Assembly: GCA_003512825.1 (NCBI GenBank)
Contig: DOOI01000117.1
Coordinates: 1 to 11,171 of the forward strand
Length of the DNA stretch: 11,171 nt
DNA from: Paracoccaceae bacterium
Lineage (GTDB): Bacteria > Pseudomonadota > Alphaproteobacteria > Rhodobacterales > Rhodobacteraceae
Reading direction: 5' to 3'
The notes beneath the pieces were generated by a model that had not been told where the DNA came from, searched no databases, and saw only the letters and a program-made list of their open reading frames with translations. Below are positions 1 to 6,964 of the stretch, piece by piece. A program made the position numbers and the translations under genes. The number at the start of each line of letters is the position of its first letter. The stretch's first letter is position 1.

Positions 1-28
1 CATCGTTTTTTGTGACTGACGTGATGGA

Positions 29-1492
29 TTACTCCAGCGGCAGCGCCACGAACCGTGGCTCGCCCGCCCGGCGCACCAAAAGCAACAGCGACTTGCGCCC
101 GCTGTCTTTGGCCTGCCCGATCTGGGCTTCCAGATCGGCGGGCGTTGCCACGGCCTGTTGGCCTGCTTCTGCCACCAGATCACCAGCGCGCATGCCTTTT
201 TCGTAGGCCACGGACGTTTCATCAACTGCCGTCACCACCAGACCCTCGGCATCGGGTGCCAGTTTCAGCTCCTCGCGCAGCGCCTCCGACAACACCGACA
301 GCGACATGCCCAAGAGATCGGCCTTCTCTGGCGCGGCCTCTTCCATTGGTTCGCCATTGCCTGCGTCCGATTTCTCTGCATCTTCGCGACGACCCAAAGT
401 GACTTTCAGCGTCTGGGTCTTGCCCTCGCGGAACACGACCATCCGCACTGCCGCGCCGACATCCGCATTCCCGACCATCCGCACAAGGCCGCGCGTGTCA
501 GCAACTTCGGTGCCCTCAAAGGACAAGATCACGTCGCCCTGCAAGATGCCGCCATCTTTGGCCGGGCCATCCGGCACATCGGTCACAAGCGCGCCTGCGG
601 TTTTCTCCAGCCCCAGCGATTCAGCCAAATCGTCGGTGACATCCTGAATACGCACCCCAAGCCAACCGCGGCGGGTTTCACCATATTGCTTGAGCTGATC
701 CACGACTTTCGACACGACATTCGACGCCATCGAGAAGCCGATCCCGATCGAGCCACCATTTGGCGACAAGATCGCGGTGTTTACCCCGATGACATCGCCA
801 TCGAGATTGAACAGCGGACCACCAGAGTTGCCGCGGTTGATGGCGGCGTCTGTCTGGATGTAATCGTCATACGACCCCGACAGCGCCCGATTGCGCGCCG
901 AGACGATCCCTGCCGACACCGAGAACCCTTGGCCCAGCGGGTTGCCCATTGCCACCACCCAATCACCAACGCGCATGGTATCGGAGTTGCCAAAATTGAC
1001 ATATGGCAGCGGCTTGCCCGCCTCCACTTTCAAAAGTGCGATATCGGTATTGACATCGCGGCCAATCAACTTCGCAGGCAGCTCTTCTCCCGAGAAGAAC
1101 TCGATAACGATTTCATCTGCGTTTTCAATTACATGGTTGTTGGTGACGATATAGCCATCCTCCGAGATCACAAATCCAGAGCCCAAGGCCGAGGCCTTGC
1201 GCGGACGATCACCGCCTCCGCGATTGCGATCTTGGAATTCCTTGAAGAAATCCTCAAAGGGGCTGCCTTCGGGCACGATGGGATTGGGCCCAGCGCCCGC
1301 AGCGACCACAGTCGTTGTGGTGATATTTACAACCGACGGACTGATCTTGTCGGCCAGATCCGCAAAGCTATCGGGCCTGGCCCAAGCGCTCACCGCCTGT
1401 GCCAGCATTAAAATGCCCGCCATAAGTGTTACAAGCAACGCACGCGCGGCGCGGTTTTCTTGATTGGGGATGGACAGTGCCAGTGCTCTCAC
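29..1492 (-). CDS. degP: Periplasmic Do/DegP-family serine endoprotease
   Basis: A secreted HtrA/Do-type protease that degrades or refolds damaged envelope proteins. Numbered from the upstream GTG at 1501, a hydrophobic signal peptide covers about residues 20-41 (ending SAWA). A trypsin-like domain follows, with the triad His123 (TNNHVIE), Asp153 (NTDIALLKV) and Ser226 (GNSGGPL). PDZ1 begins near RRGWLGV at about 277, and PDZ2 runs from about 396 to the C-terminus. The 487-490 residues and two PDZ domains fit DegP/DegQ-like enzymes; which paralogue cannot be told from sequence alone. The Shine-Dalgarno AAGGAG at 1501-1506 sits 8 bases before a GTG at 1492 but runs directly into the GTG at 1501, so I chose 1492. 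It is the last gene of the gor-hflKC block, separated from DUF2065 by about 150 bases that contain two hairpins. The alpha-proteobacterial linkage of hflKC with a Do protease supports a shared envelope quality-control role. Confidence 0.95.
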   Translation of the reverse strand: MRALALSIPNQENRAARALLVTLMAGILMLAQAVSAWARPDSFADLADKISPSVVNITTTTVVAAGAGPNPIVPEGSPFEDFFKEFQDRNRGGGDRPRKASALGSGFVISEDGYIVTNNHVIENADEIVIEFFSGEELPAKLIGRDVNTDIALLKVEAGKPLPYVNFGNSDTMRVGDWVVAMGNPLGQGFSVSAGIVSARNRALSGSYDDYIQTDAAINRGNSGGPLFNLDGDVIGVNTAILSPNGGSIGIGFSMASNVVSKVVDQLKQYGETRRGWLGVRIQDVTDDLAESLGLEKTAGALVTDVPDGPAKDGGILQGDVILSFEGTEVADTRGLVRMVGNADVGAAVRMVVFREGKTQTLKVTLGRREDAEKSDAGNGEPMEEAAPEKADLLGMSLSVLSEALREELKLAPDAEGLVVTAVDETSVAYEKGMRAGDLVAEAGQQAVATPADLEAQIGQAKDSGRKSLLLLVRRAGEPRFVALPLE

Positions 1493-1500
1493 GTCCCTCA

Positions 1501-1506
1501 CTCCTT
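1501..1506 (-). promoter_or_regulatory. Shine-Dalgarno site that decides the degP start
   Basis: On the minus strand this reads AAGGAG, with 8 bases to the GTG at 1492. The in-frame GTG at 1501 overlaps the site itself, so ribosome loading there is unlikely. This favours the shorter, 487-residue protein. Confidence 0.6.
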
Positions 1507-1572
1507 CTTGTCAAATCACGAGCCTCACATCGGGCCCATCCAGTCGTACCTTCCATCTAGGCGCGCTTGGAC

Positions 1573-1616
1573 GCAACACAAACCCTTGTTGCAATTCGTC
1601 ACCTCAACGTGAGGTG
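1573..1616 (-). other. Two adjacent stem-loops between DUF2065 and degP
   Basis: Two perfect inverted repeats lie in the 149-base gap. CACCTCA (1600-1606) pairs with TGAGGTG (1610-1616) around a 3-base loop. GCAACA (1573-1578) pairs with TGTTGC (1587-1592) around an 8-base loop. Neither is followed by a run of T on the minus strand, so a classical intrinsic terminator is not supported. They could slow RNA decay, mark a processing site that separates degP from hflKC, or be protein-binding sites. I see no convincing -35/-10 pair in the gap. Confidence 0.4.
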
Positions 1617-1641
1617 CGCTTGAAATGCCGTGACCGGAATT

Positions 1642-1833
1642 TCAGAAATGCCGCACCAGCCATAGCAAGGCGACGCCCAGCACCGCGACCGCCAAACCAG
1701 CCCAACGCCGAACCTCGGGGGGAATGTCGCGCATCGCCTCCAGAAGGCGCTCCAAATAGGAAGGGGCCAGCGCCCAGGCCAGCCCCTCCACAATCATCAC
1801 CAGCGCGAGGCCTGTGATCAACAGCCCGATCAT
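1642..1833 (-). CDS. Small DUF2065 (YjeT-like) inner-membrane protein
   Basis: A 63-residue protein, almost all membrane-embedded. One hydrophobic helix covers about residues 1-23 and a second about 43-61, joined by a short amphipathic loop with the pattern APSYLERLLEAM. Length, double-helix layout and position directly after hflC match the DUF2065 family; in E. coli the relative yjeT also lies just downstream of hflKC. Its biochemical role is unknown. The ATG overlaps the hflC stop by four bases (ATGA), so it is probably translationally coupled to hflC. A role as an accessory subunit of the HflKC-FtsH assembly would fit this context but is inference. Confidence 0.88.
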   Translation of the reverse strand: MIGLLITGLALVMIVEGLAWALAPSYLERLLEAMRDIPPEVRRWAGLAVAVLGVALLWLVRHF

Positions 1834-2708
1834 TGCCGAGCGCGATCCGATTTCAGGTAGTCAAAGAACTCGCTGTCAGGTGTCATCACCATCGAGGAAT
1901 TCGAGCCCATCAACGCCTTTTCATAGGCCTGTAGCGACCGGTAGAAAGCGAAGAATTCCTGATCTGCACCAAAGGCTTCTGCGAAAACTCCGTTCCGCTG
2001 AGCATCGGCTTGACCGCGCACGATCTGCGCTTCTTTCTCGGCTTCCGACAGGGTCTCGACCACGGTTCTATCGGCCAAGGCGCGCACACGCTGCGCGGCT
2101 TCGTTACCGCGGGCGATCTCGTCTGCCGCTTCCCGTTCCCGCTCGGCACGCATCCGTGCGAAAGTGGCGTCAAGGTTTTGCGACGGAAGGTTTGTCTGTT
2201 TCAGACGCACGTCGATCACATCAAGCCCCAAGCCCAGCGCCGAAGCGCGCGCCTGATCGCGGATCCGATTCATCAAGCCCCGACGGTCTTCCGACAAGAT
2301 CGTGTCCGACGTCACCTGATCGGCACCCAGCACCTCACGGATTTGTGCGTTCAGGATCGACGACAAGCGATCTTCGGCAAGTCGTTCGCCACCGCCACCC
2401 ACGGCCTGACGGAACTGGACCACATCCGCAATCCTGTATCGCGCAAAGGCATCCACCACGAGGCGGCGGTCATCCGACGGCGTAACTTCGATGGTTTCGG
2501 TATCGAGGCTCAGGATCCGGTCGTCATATTTCACCACTTCCTGAATGAAGGGGATCTTGAACGCGAGGCCCGGATCTTCCTTGACCGACTTGATTTGGCC
2601 AAACTGCAAGACCAGCGCTTTTTCGCGCTCATCCACCACGAAAACCGACGACAAAACCACCGCCACACTGGCCGCGATTACCGGCAAAAGGAAAGTTGTC
2701 ATACGCAT
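1830..2708 (-). CDS. hflC: HflC, SPFH/band-7 membrane protein, FtsH modulator
   Basis: HflC forms a large hetero-oligomeric cage with HflK in the inner membrane that encloses the AAA protease FtsH and controls its access to membrane substrates. The 292 residues show one N-terminal membrane helix (about 5-25) followed directly by the SPFH/band-7 domain, which starts at VVDEREKALVLQFG. A charged, Ala/Glu/Arg-rich helical stretch follows, characteristic of the family's long coiled coil. The open frame extends upstream to a codon inside hflK, but GGAGGG at 2717-2722 lies 8 bases before the ATG at 2708, and this start gives the usual HflC N-terminus. Only one base separates it from the hflK stop, so the two are almost certainly co-translated. 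Its own stop overlaps the DUF2065 start. Confidence 0.95.
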   Translation of the reverse strand: MRMTTFLLPVIAASVAVVLSSVFVVDEREKALVLQFGQIKSVKEDPGLAFKIPFIQEVVKYDDRILSLDTETIEVTPSDDRRLVVDAFARYRIADVVQFRQAVGGGGERLAEDRLSSILNAQIREVLGADQVTSDTILSEDRRGLMNRIRDQARASALGLGLDVIDVRLKQTNLPSQNLDATFARMRAEREREAADEIARGNEAAQRVRALADRTVVETLSEAEKEAQIVRGQADAQRNGVFAEAFGADQEFFAFYRSLQAYEKALMGSNSSMVMTPDSEFFDYLKSDRARQ

Positions 2709-2709
2709 A

Positions 2710-3864
2710 TCAATTGCCCTCCGTCGTCGAGCGTCGCAGCTCATTCAAAGGCAGGTAAGGCACAACACCTGAACCGCCTTCGCCACCGACAATCGATTGA
2801 TCCAGAATGGTTTTATCCACCGATCCCAGCACCTTTTCCATGGTCTCCAGATAAAGACGCTTGCGCGTCACTTCAGGCGCCTTGGCATATTCTTCGCGCA
2901 CAGCGGTAAAGCGGCTGGCTTCACCGATCGCTTCGTTCACTGTCTGAGCACGGTAGGCTTCGGCCTGTTCGAGAACCTGCGCGGCCTTACCACGTGCTTC
3001 GGCCAGAACGCGGTTGGCATAGGCATCGGCCTGACGCTCCAAACGGTCACGTTCCTGCTCGGCCGCCTGCACTTCGCGGAAGCTGTCGATCACTTCGCGC
3101 GGCGGGTCGGCCCGCTCAAGGTTCACACGCACAATGCTGATACCCGCGTCGTATTCATCCAGCACCGCTTGGATATTGGCCATGGCCGTATCGGCAATCA
3201 CCCCCCGGTCCCGGTTGAGGATCGGCGCAAGGTTCGATGCGGCAATGATTTCGCGCATGACAGCTTCCGAGGCGGCTTGCACTGTTGGCTGCGCGTCGCG
3301 GATGTTAAACAGATATTTCCCTGCGTCATTGATGTTCCAGACCACCTGAAAATCAATATCCACGACGTTGGCATCTGTGGTCAGCATCAGCCCGGCATCC
3401 GAACCGCTCGAAGCCACACCGACGTTCTCGGTCCGCTCCGACGTGACGTTGATCACTTCGGCGGTGACCAATGGCCAAGGCGCAAAGTTCAAGCCGGGAT
3501 TGCCTGTCGCGCTATATTTGCCAAGGAACAGCTCGACCGACTGTTCTTCCGGGCGCACCGTGTAAAAGCTTGAAAACGCCCACAAAGCCACCAAGGCCAA
3601 AGCGCCAATCCCCACCGTGCCACGCGTCAGGCGCGGCCCTTCGGGAATGCCGCCGCCATTGCTGCCGCCATTGCGCCCATTGCCGCCGCGCCCGCCCATA
3701 AGAACGCGCAGCTGCTCCTGACCTTTCCGCATCAATTCGTCGATTTCCGGGATTTGCGGCCCGTTATCTTGTGGTCGACGACCATCATTGCGCGAGCGAT
3801 CATCATCATCCCCGCCTCGGTTGCCACCGCCGCCGCCCCATGGGCCGCCCGTGTTTCCAGCCAT
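2710..3864 (-). CDS. hflK: HflK, SPFH/band-7 membrane protein, FtsH modulator
   Basis: The partner of HflC in the cage around FtsH. Its 384 residues open with a low-complexity cytoplasmic tail rich in Gly, Asn, Asp and Arg. This tail has two Gly-rich patches (about 5-18 and 57-72) with a short helical segment, IDELMRKGQEQLRVL, between them. A single membrane helix at about 82-101 is followed by the SPFH/band-7 domain from YTVRPEEQSVELFLGKY. A long Glu/Arg/Ala-rich helix with AAEQERDRLERQADAYANRV comes next. The Gly-rich N-terminal tail is typical of HflK and separates it from HflC. The ATG at 3864 has a purine-rich GAGGG nine bases upstream. It lies 70 bases after gor; that gap holds a long inverted repeat, so transcription from gor is likely but may be modulated. 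Confidence 0.95.
   Translation of the reverse strand: MAGNTGGPWGGGGGNRGGDDDDRSRNDGRRPQDNGPQIPEIDELMRKGQEQLRVLMGGRGGNGRNGGSNGGGIPEGPRLTRGTVGIGALALVALWAFSSFYTVRPEEQSVELFLGKYSATGNPGLNFAPWPLVTAEVINVTSERTENVGVASSGSDAGLMLTTDANVVDIDFQVVWNINDAGKYLFNIRDAQPTVQAASEAVMREIIAASNLAPILNRDRGVIADTAMANIQAVLDEYDAGISIVRVNLERADPPREVIDSFREVQAAEQERDRLERQADAYANRVLAEARGKAAQVLEQAEAYRAQTVNEAIGEASRFTAVREEYAKAPEVTRKRLYLETMEKVLGSVDKTILDQSIVGGEGGSGVVPYLPLNELRRSTTEGN
2717..2722 (-). promoter_or_regulatory. Shine-Dalgarno site for hflC inside the hflK 3' end
   Basis: GGAGGG on the minus strand, 8 bases before the ATG at 2708 and embedded in the last hflK codons. It decides the hflC start over the longer in-frame option at 2744. 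Confidence 0.6.
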
Positions 3865-3909
3865 CAGCCTCTACCCTCTTATAAAACAATTTCTCTCAGG
3901 CTTGTGTCT

Positions 3910-3955
3910 AAACCTGTGCATCTTGCGGCGAATTTCAAGCCACCCGCACAGGTTT
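3910..3955 (-). repeat. 10-bp perfect inverted repeat across the gor stop
   Basis: AAACCTGTGC at 3910-3919 is the exact reverse complement of GCACAGGTTT at 3946-3955, with 26 bases between. One arm lies in the last gor codons (the SKPVR region) and the other in the gor-hflK gap; the gor stop is in the loop. As RNA it would form a 10-bp stem with a possible short inner GGC/GCC stem. No T-run follows on the minus strand, so it is more likely an RNA processing or stability element, or a partial attenuator, than a strong terminator. Confidence 0.5.
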
Positions 3956-5293
3956 CGACATCGTCACCAATTCTTCGGCCATTGTCGGATGAACGGCACA
4001 GGTGGCGTCGAACTGTTCTTTCGTCGCCCCCATCTTCACTGCAATTCCGGCCATCTGGATCATTTCTCCGGCCCCTGGGGCCACAATATGGCATCCCAGC
4101 ACCCGCCGGGTTTCGGCGCAGACGATAAGTTTCATCAAAACGCGCGCGGCTTTTCCGATAAAAGACGTCCGCATCGGGCGAAAAGACGTGGCGTAAACCT
4201 CGATTGGCCCAAGCGCACGCGCCGCCTCTTCGCTTAGCCCCACAGTGCCCATTTCGGGCTGGGTGAACACGGCCGTCGGGATCAGATCATGATCCGGTTT
4301 CGTCGGCTTGCCCTTGAACACCGTTTCGACAAAGGCCATGCCCTCGCGGATCGCCACAGGTGTCAGATTGACCCGGTCCGTCACATCCCCGACTGCATAA
4401 ATCGATGGCACCGCAGTTTGGCTATAGGCATCAACGGCCACGGCCCCGCCGCGCTTGACCTGCACCCCCAGCGCCTCCAGCCCCAAACCCTCGGTATTGG
4501 GCACGCGCCCGGTGGCAAAGAATACCGCGCCGAACACGCGCTCGGTTCCATTGGTGGCCTTTACCCGGATACCATCGGCGCTCTTTTTCATCGCGAGAAT
4601 ATTGGTGCCCATGTGCATATCGATGCCCGATTGCGCCATCTCTTCTGCCACCAGTCCCCGCGCCTCGTCGTCAAAGCCGCGCAACACTTGTGCGCCCCGA
4701 TAATATAGCGTGGTCTTTACCCCCAAGCCATTGAGGATACAGGCGAATTCGCAAGCGATATAGCCGCCGCCCAAAATCAACACGCTGTCCGGCAATTCCG
4801 TCATCTGAAACACATCATCCGACACCATGCCCAACTCGGCCCCCGGCACATCAGGGCGCACAGGGCGCCCACCCGTGGCGAGCAAAATATGCTTGGCGCG
4901 CCGCTGCTGCCCATCGGCCAGCTCAACCGTATGAGCATCAATCAGCCGCGCACGTGCATCATAGGTGGTCACACCATTATTCTTGAGAATGCCGCGATAG
5001 ACCGTTTCCAGCCGGGTTAATTCGCCCTCAAGTCGCGTGCGAAACTTGGACCAGTCAAAGGCACCGTCTTGCCCCCCCCAGCCATATTCGCGCGCCTCTT
5101 CCATCAATCCGGGGAATTCTGAGGCGAATACCATCAGTTTTTTCGGCACACAGCCGCGGATGACACAGGTGCCGCCATAGCGGCTCTCTTCGGCCAAGGC
5201 CACCTTCACCCCGGCTTGCGCCGCCACACGCGCCGCGCGCACGCCGCCCGATCCGCCGCCGATCACAAAAAGATCATAGTCAAACGCAGTCAT
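3935..5293 (-). CDS. gor: Glutathione-disulfide reductase (NADPH)
   Basis: A cytoplasmic FAD flavoenzyme that reduces glutathione disulfide with NADPH. Its 452 residues match the usual length. The FAD-binding GGGSGG is at 12-17, and the redox-active pair Cys43 and Cys48 lies in GGTCVIRGCVPKK. The nucleotide-binding GGGYIA is at 175-180, followed by Arg199 and Arg205 in YRGAQVLRGFD. Such arginines bind the 2'-phosphate of NADPH and distinguish glutathione reductase from dihydrolipoamide dehydrogenase. A second FAD motif, YAVGDV, is at 299-304, and the catalytic base His435 with Glu440 lies in HPTMAEE. The start is firm: GCAGGAGG at 5300-5307 lies six bases before the ATG. It sits 171 bases downstream of rpiA on the same strand, linking an NADPH-yielding pathway with an NADPH consumer. 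Confidence 0.96.
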   Translation of the reverse strand: MTAFDYDLFVIGGGSGGVRAARVAAQAGVKVALAEESRYGGTCVIRGCVPKKLMVFASEFPGLMEEAREYGWGGQDGAFDWSKFRTRLEGELTRLETVYRGILKNNGVTTYDARARLIDAHTVELADGQQRRAKHILLATGGRPVRPDVPGAELGMVSDDVFQMTELPDSVLILGGGYIACEFACILNGLGVKTTLYYRGAQVLRGFDDEARGLVAEEMAQSGIDMHMGTNILAMKKSADGIRVKATNGTERVFGAVFFATGRVPNTEGLGLEALGVQVKRGGAVAVDAYSQTAVPSIYAVGDVTDRVNLTPVAIREGMAFVETVFKGKPTKPDHDLIPTAVFTQPEMGTVGLSEEAARALGPIEVYATSFRPMRTSFIGKAARVLMKLIVCAETRRVLGCHIVAPGAGEMIQMAGIAVKMGATKEQFDATCAVHPTMAEELVTMSKPVRVA

Positions 5294-5468
5294 CTAAGGC
5301 CTCCTGCAGGGTCAGCTTTGGCAATCTTGGCAAGCTTATTCCACAGCCCCCCGCCCTTGGCCAGAGCAGCCCCACCCCAGGTGCAGCCCCAACCATCACT
5401 TTCTGTCCAGAAGATCTCCCGAGGGTGCGCGCAGATAAATCCGCCTTTGACCCCAGCGCCGGGATCAC
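5280..5468 (-). CDS. Doubtful 62-codon frame filling the rpiA-gor gap
   Basis: An open frame starts with GTG overlapping the rpiA stop (GTGA) and ends 14 bases inside gor. The overlap at both ends is the pattern of a coupled small gene. Against this, there is no good Shine-Dalgarno site (only GATGGA directly before the GTG), and it uses several codons rare in the neighbours (AGA, ATA, TTA). The product has no recognisable domain, helix or signal. It also covers the whole gor ribosome-binding region. I recognise no family. If it is not a gene, this 171-base gap is simply the gor leader, with a C-rich tract on the plus strand and a small AGCTT/AAGCT inverted repeat at 5314-5336. Confidence 0.18.
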   Translation of the reverse strand: MIPALGSKADLSARTLGRSSGQKVMVGAAPGVGLLWPRAGGCGISLPRLPKLTLQEALDDCV

Positions 5469-6253
5469 TCCATCAGATCGGAAAACAGGTTATCGCTTTC
5501 GGTAAAATCGAGGCGATCTTTCTCAACAGTGCCTTGATTGATGTCGCGCACTTCGACCCGGCCATCGCCATAGCCCACCACCACGATGTCACAAATATCG
5601 ATGAACAGGCCGTTTTCCACGACACCGGGCACCTGATTAAGCACCATCGCCATCTGGCGGGCATTACCGATACGGTTGAGATGCAGATCAAGAATATGGT
5701 TGCCCTCATCGGTGATGAAAGGCCGATCCCCATTCATTCGCAATGTTACATCGCGGCCCAGAACATCGAGCGAGATCAGCATTTCTTCCACCAGCGTCTT
5801 GGTGGTTTGCCATCCGAAAGGGATCACTTCTATCGGCAGCGGAAACGCTCCCAGCCGCTCGACTTCCTTGCCCACATCCGCAATGACGATCATCTGATCC
5901 GAGGCCGTCGCCACGATCTTTTCTTGCAAAAGCGCCCCACCGCCCCCTTTGATCAGGTTCAGGTCGCCGTCAAATTCGTCGGCCCCGTCGATGGTCAGAT
6001 CAAGCCATTTGGCCTCGTCGAGGCTGATCACCTGAATGCCACAGTCCCGCGCCAATTGCGCCGTGCGTGTCGAGGTGGGAACGCCCTTGATCTTGAGGCC
6101 TTCCTCTCGCACCAATTCGCCCAGACACCGCACCATCCACGCCGCCGTCGACCCCGTGCCAAGACCAACGCGCATACCGTCTTCCACGAAATCGACGGCC
6201 CGTTTGGCAGCTACGAATTTCGCCTTGTCGATGGGCGACAGTTCTCCGGACAT
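5465..6253 (-). CDS. rpiA: Ribose-5-phosphate isomerase A
   Basis: Interconverts ribose 5-phosphate and ribulose 5-phosphate in the non-oxidative pentose phosphate pathway, in the cytoplasm. The 262 residues carry the RpiA signatures. The phosphate-binding loop GLGTGSTA is at about 30-37 and DGADE at 89-93. The loop IKGGGGALLQEKIVA holds Lys102 and the catalytic Glu111. Asp89, Asp92, Lys102 and Glu111 line up at a constant offset with Asp81, Asp84, Lys94 and Glu103 of the E. coli enzyme. Length is slightly above the E. coli form because of N-terminal and C-terminal extensions. AAAGGAG at 6262-6268 is eight bases before the ATG at 6253; a GTG two codons upstream is too close to it. A gap of 129 bases separates it from the EF-hand gene. 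Confidence 0.96.
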   Translation of the reverse strand: MSGELSPIDKAKFVAAKRAVDFVEDGMRVGLGTGSTAAWMVRCLGELVREEGLKIKGVPTSTRTAQLARDCGIQVISLDEAKWLDLTIDGADEFDGDLNLIKGGGGALLQEKIVATASDQMIVIADVGKEVERLGAFPLPIEVIPFGWQTTKTLVEEMLISLDVLGRDVTLRMNGDRPFITDEGNHILDLHLNRIGNARQMAMVLNQVPGVVENGLFIDICDIVVVGYGDGRVEVRDINQGTVEKDRLDFTESDNLFSDLME

Positions 6254-6261
6254 GGGCACGA

Positions 6262-6268
6262 CTCCTTT
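6262..6268 (-). promoter_or_regulatory. Shine-Dalgarno site for rpiA, overlapping a GANTC site
   Basis: AAAGGAG on the minus strand, eight bases before the ATG at 6253, decides that start over the GTG at 6259. The neighbouring bases make GACTC at 6260-6264 (GAGTC on the minus strand), the target sequence of the alphaproteobacterial CcrM methylase family. Confidence 0.55.
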
Positions 6269-6382
6269 GTGATCGCGCCCCTTTTACGAAAGCCCGCCTC
6301 GAGTTGCGAGAGGCTAAACGCGCGCAATACGCCTCAAACGCCGCTCACAAAGCCGCATTCGAGACAATCGCACAGTTTTTCG

Positions 6383-6964
6383 TCATTCAACACAGGAGCA
6401 TTTGGCCGAGAAACGTTCGACGGCTTCTACCATTTCCCGCATCGTCACCTCGCCATTCCCATCCAGATCGAGGGCCAGAATTTGATAGGCATCATTGTAT
6501 CGCGATTGATTGCGGCGCTTGTCATTTAAGGATTCCGCCGCCTGGAGCCGCATTTCCTCGAAGGTGATGATCCCATTGTGGTCTTGATCGGCGGAGGTCG
6601 TTATCACCAATATTTCCCGGCGGTCTCTGGTGTCCGAGGCCTCAAAGGTGGCCGTCACCTCAATGTCGATGATCTGACCGTCATTGTCCAAGTCCAAAGC
6701 AAGCAATTTGGCCAGCGTCCGGGCGCGCAGCATGGACTCTTCTACCATTTCCCGCCGCCGGATCGTCATTTCTGACACTGTCCCATCAGAGGAAATCTGC
6801 GCCATGGTGCGGCCCAAACTTTCCACCGCGCGTTGGGGCGAGCGTTCGATCAGCCGCGCCAACTCAAAGGGCACTTCCACACCTGCCGATTGAACTGGGG
6901 CAGGCAGCAACAGCACGACAGCCGCGCCGAGAGCCGCAACCCATGTCGATTTTGCAACGCGCAT
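6383..6964 (-). CDS. Secreted EF-hand calcium-binding protein
   Basis: A 193-residue protein with an N-terminal signal peptide (about 1-27, hydrophobic core LGAAVVLLLPAP), so probably periplasmic or exported. Three complete 12-residue EF-hand loops are visible: DLDNDGQIIDIE at 91-102, DQDHNGIITFEE at 126-137 and DLDGNGEVTMRE at 166-177. Each has acidic or polar ligands at positions 1, 3 and 5, Gly at 6, Ile/Val at 8 and Glu at 12. A fourth, degenerate loop probably sits at 56-67 (SSDGTVSE core), with Gln in place of the first Asp and Thr in place of the last Glu. The tail ends KCSCVE, with two cysteines close together. AAAGGAAG precedes the ATG by a few bases. Calcium binding is a safe inference; a role as sensor or buffer is unknown. 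The nearest family is generic EF-hand domain proteins of Rhodobacterales. Confidence 0.9.
   Translation of the reverse strand: MRVAKSTWVAALGAAVVLLLPAPVQSAGVEVPFELARLIERSPQRAVESLGRTMAQISSDGTVSEMTIRRREMVEESMLRARTLAKLLALDLDNDGQIIDIEVTATFEASDTRDRREILVITTSADQDHNGIITFEEMRLQAAESLNDKRRNQSRYNDAYQILALDLDGNGEVTMREMVEAVERFSAKCSCVE

Noticed and set aside
1..28. CAT at 1-3 as the start of another minus-strand gene after degP
   Set aside because: Only the edge trinucleotide is visible and the preceding bases (A-rich) give no clear ribosome-binding site.
158..1411. 417-codon plus-strand open frame opposite degP
   Set aside because: It is antisense to a fully recognisable protease, has no family-like motif, and is a typical mirror frame of GC-rich codons.
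2010..2909. 299-codon plus-strand frame opposite hflC and hflK
   Set aside because: Mirror frame of two confidently identified genes.
6296..6314. Small hairpin GCCTC/GAGGC between the EF-hand gene and rpiA as a terminator
   Set aside because: Only five base pairs with a nine-base loop and a weak GGGCTTT tail on the minus strand; too weak to call, and close to the rpiA start.
5216..6529. 437-codon plus-strand frame spanning gor start, rpiA and the EF-hand end
   Set aside because: Crosses three genes in antisense, no recognisable domain, and no ribosome-binding site.
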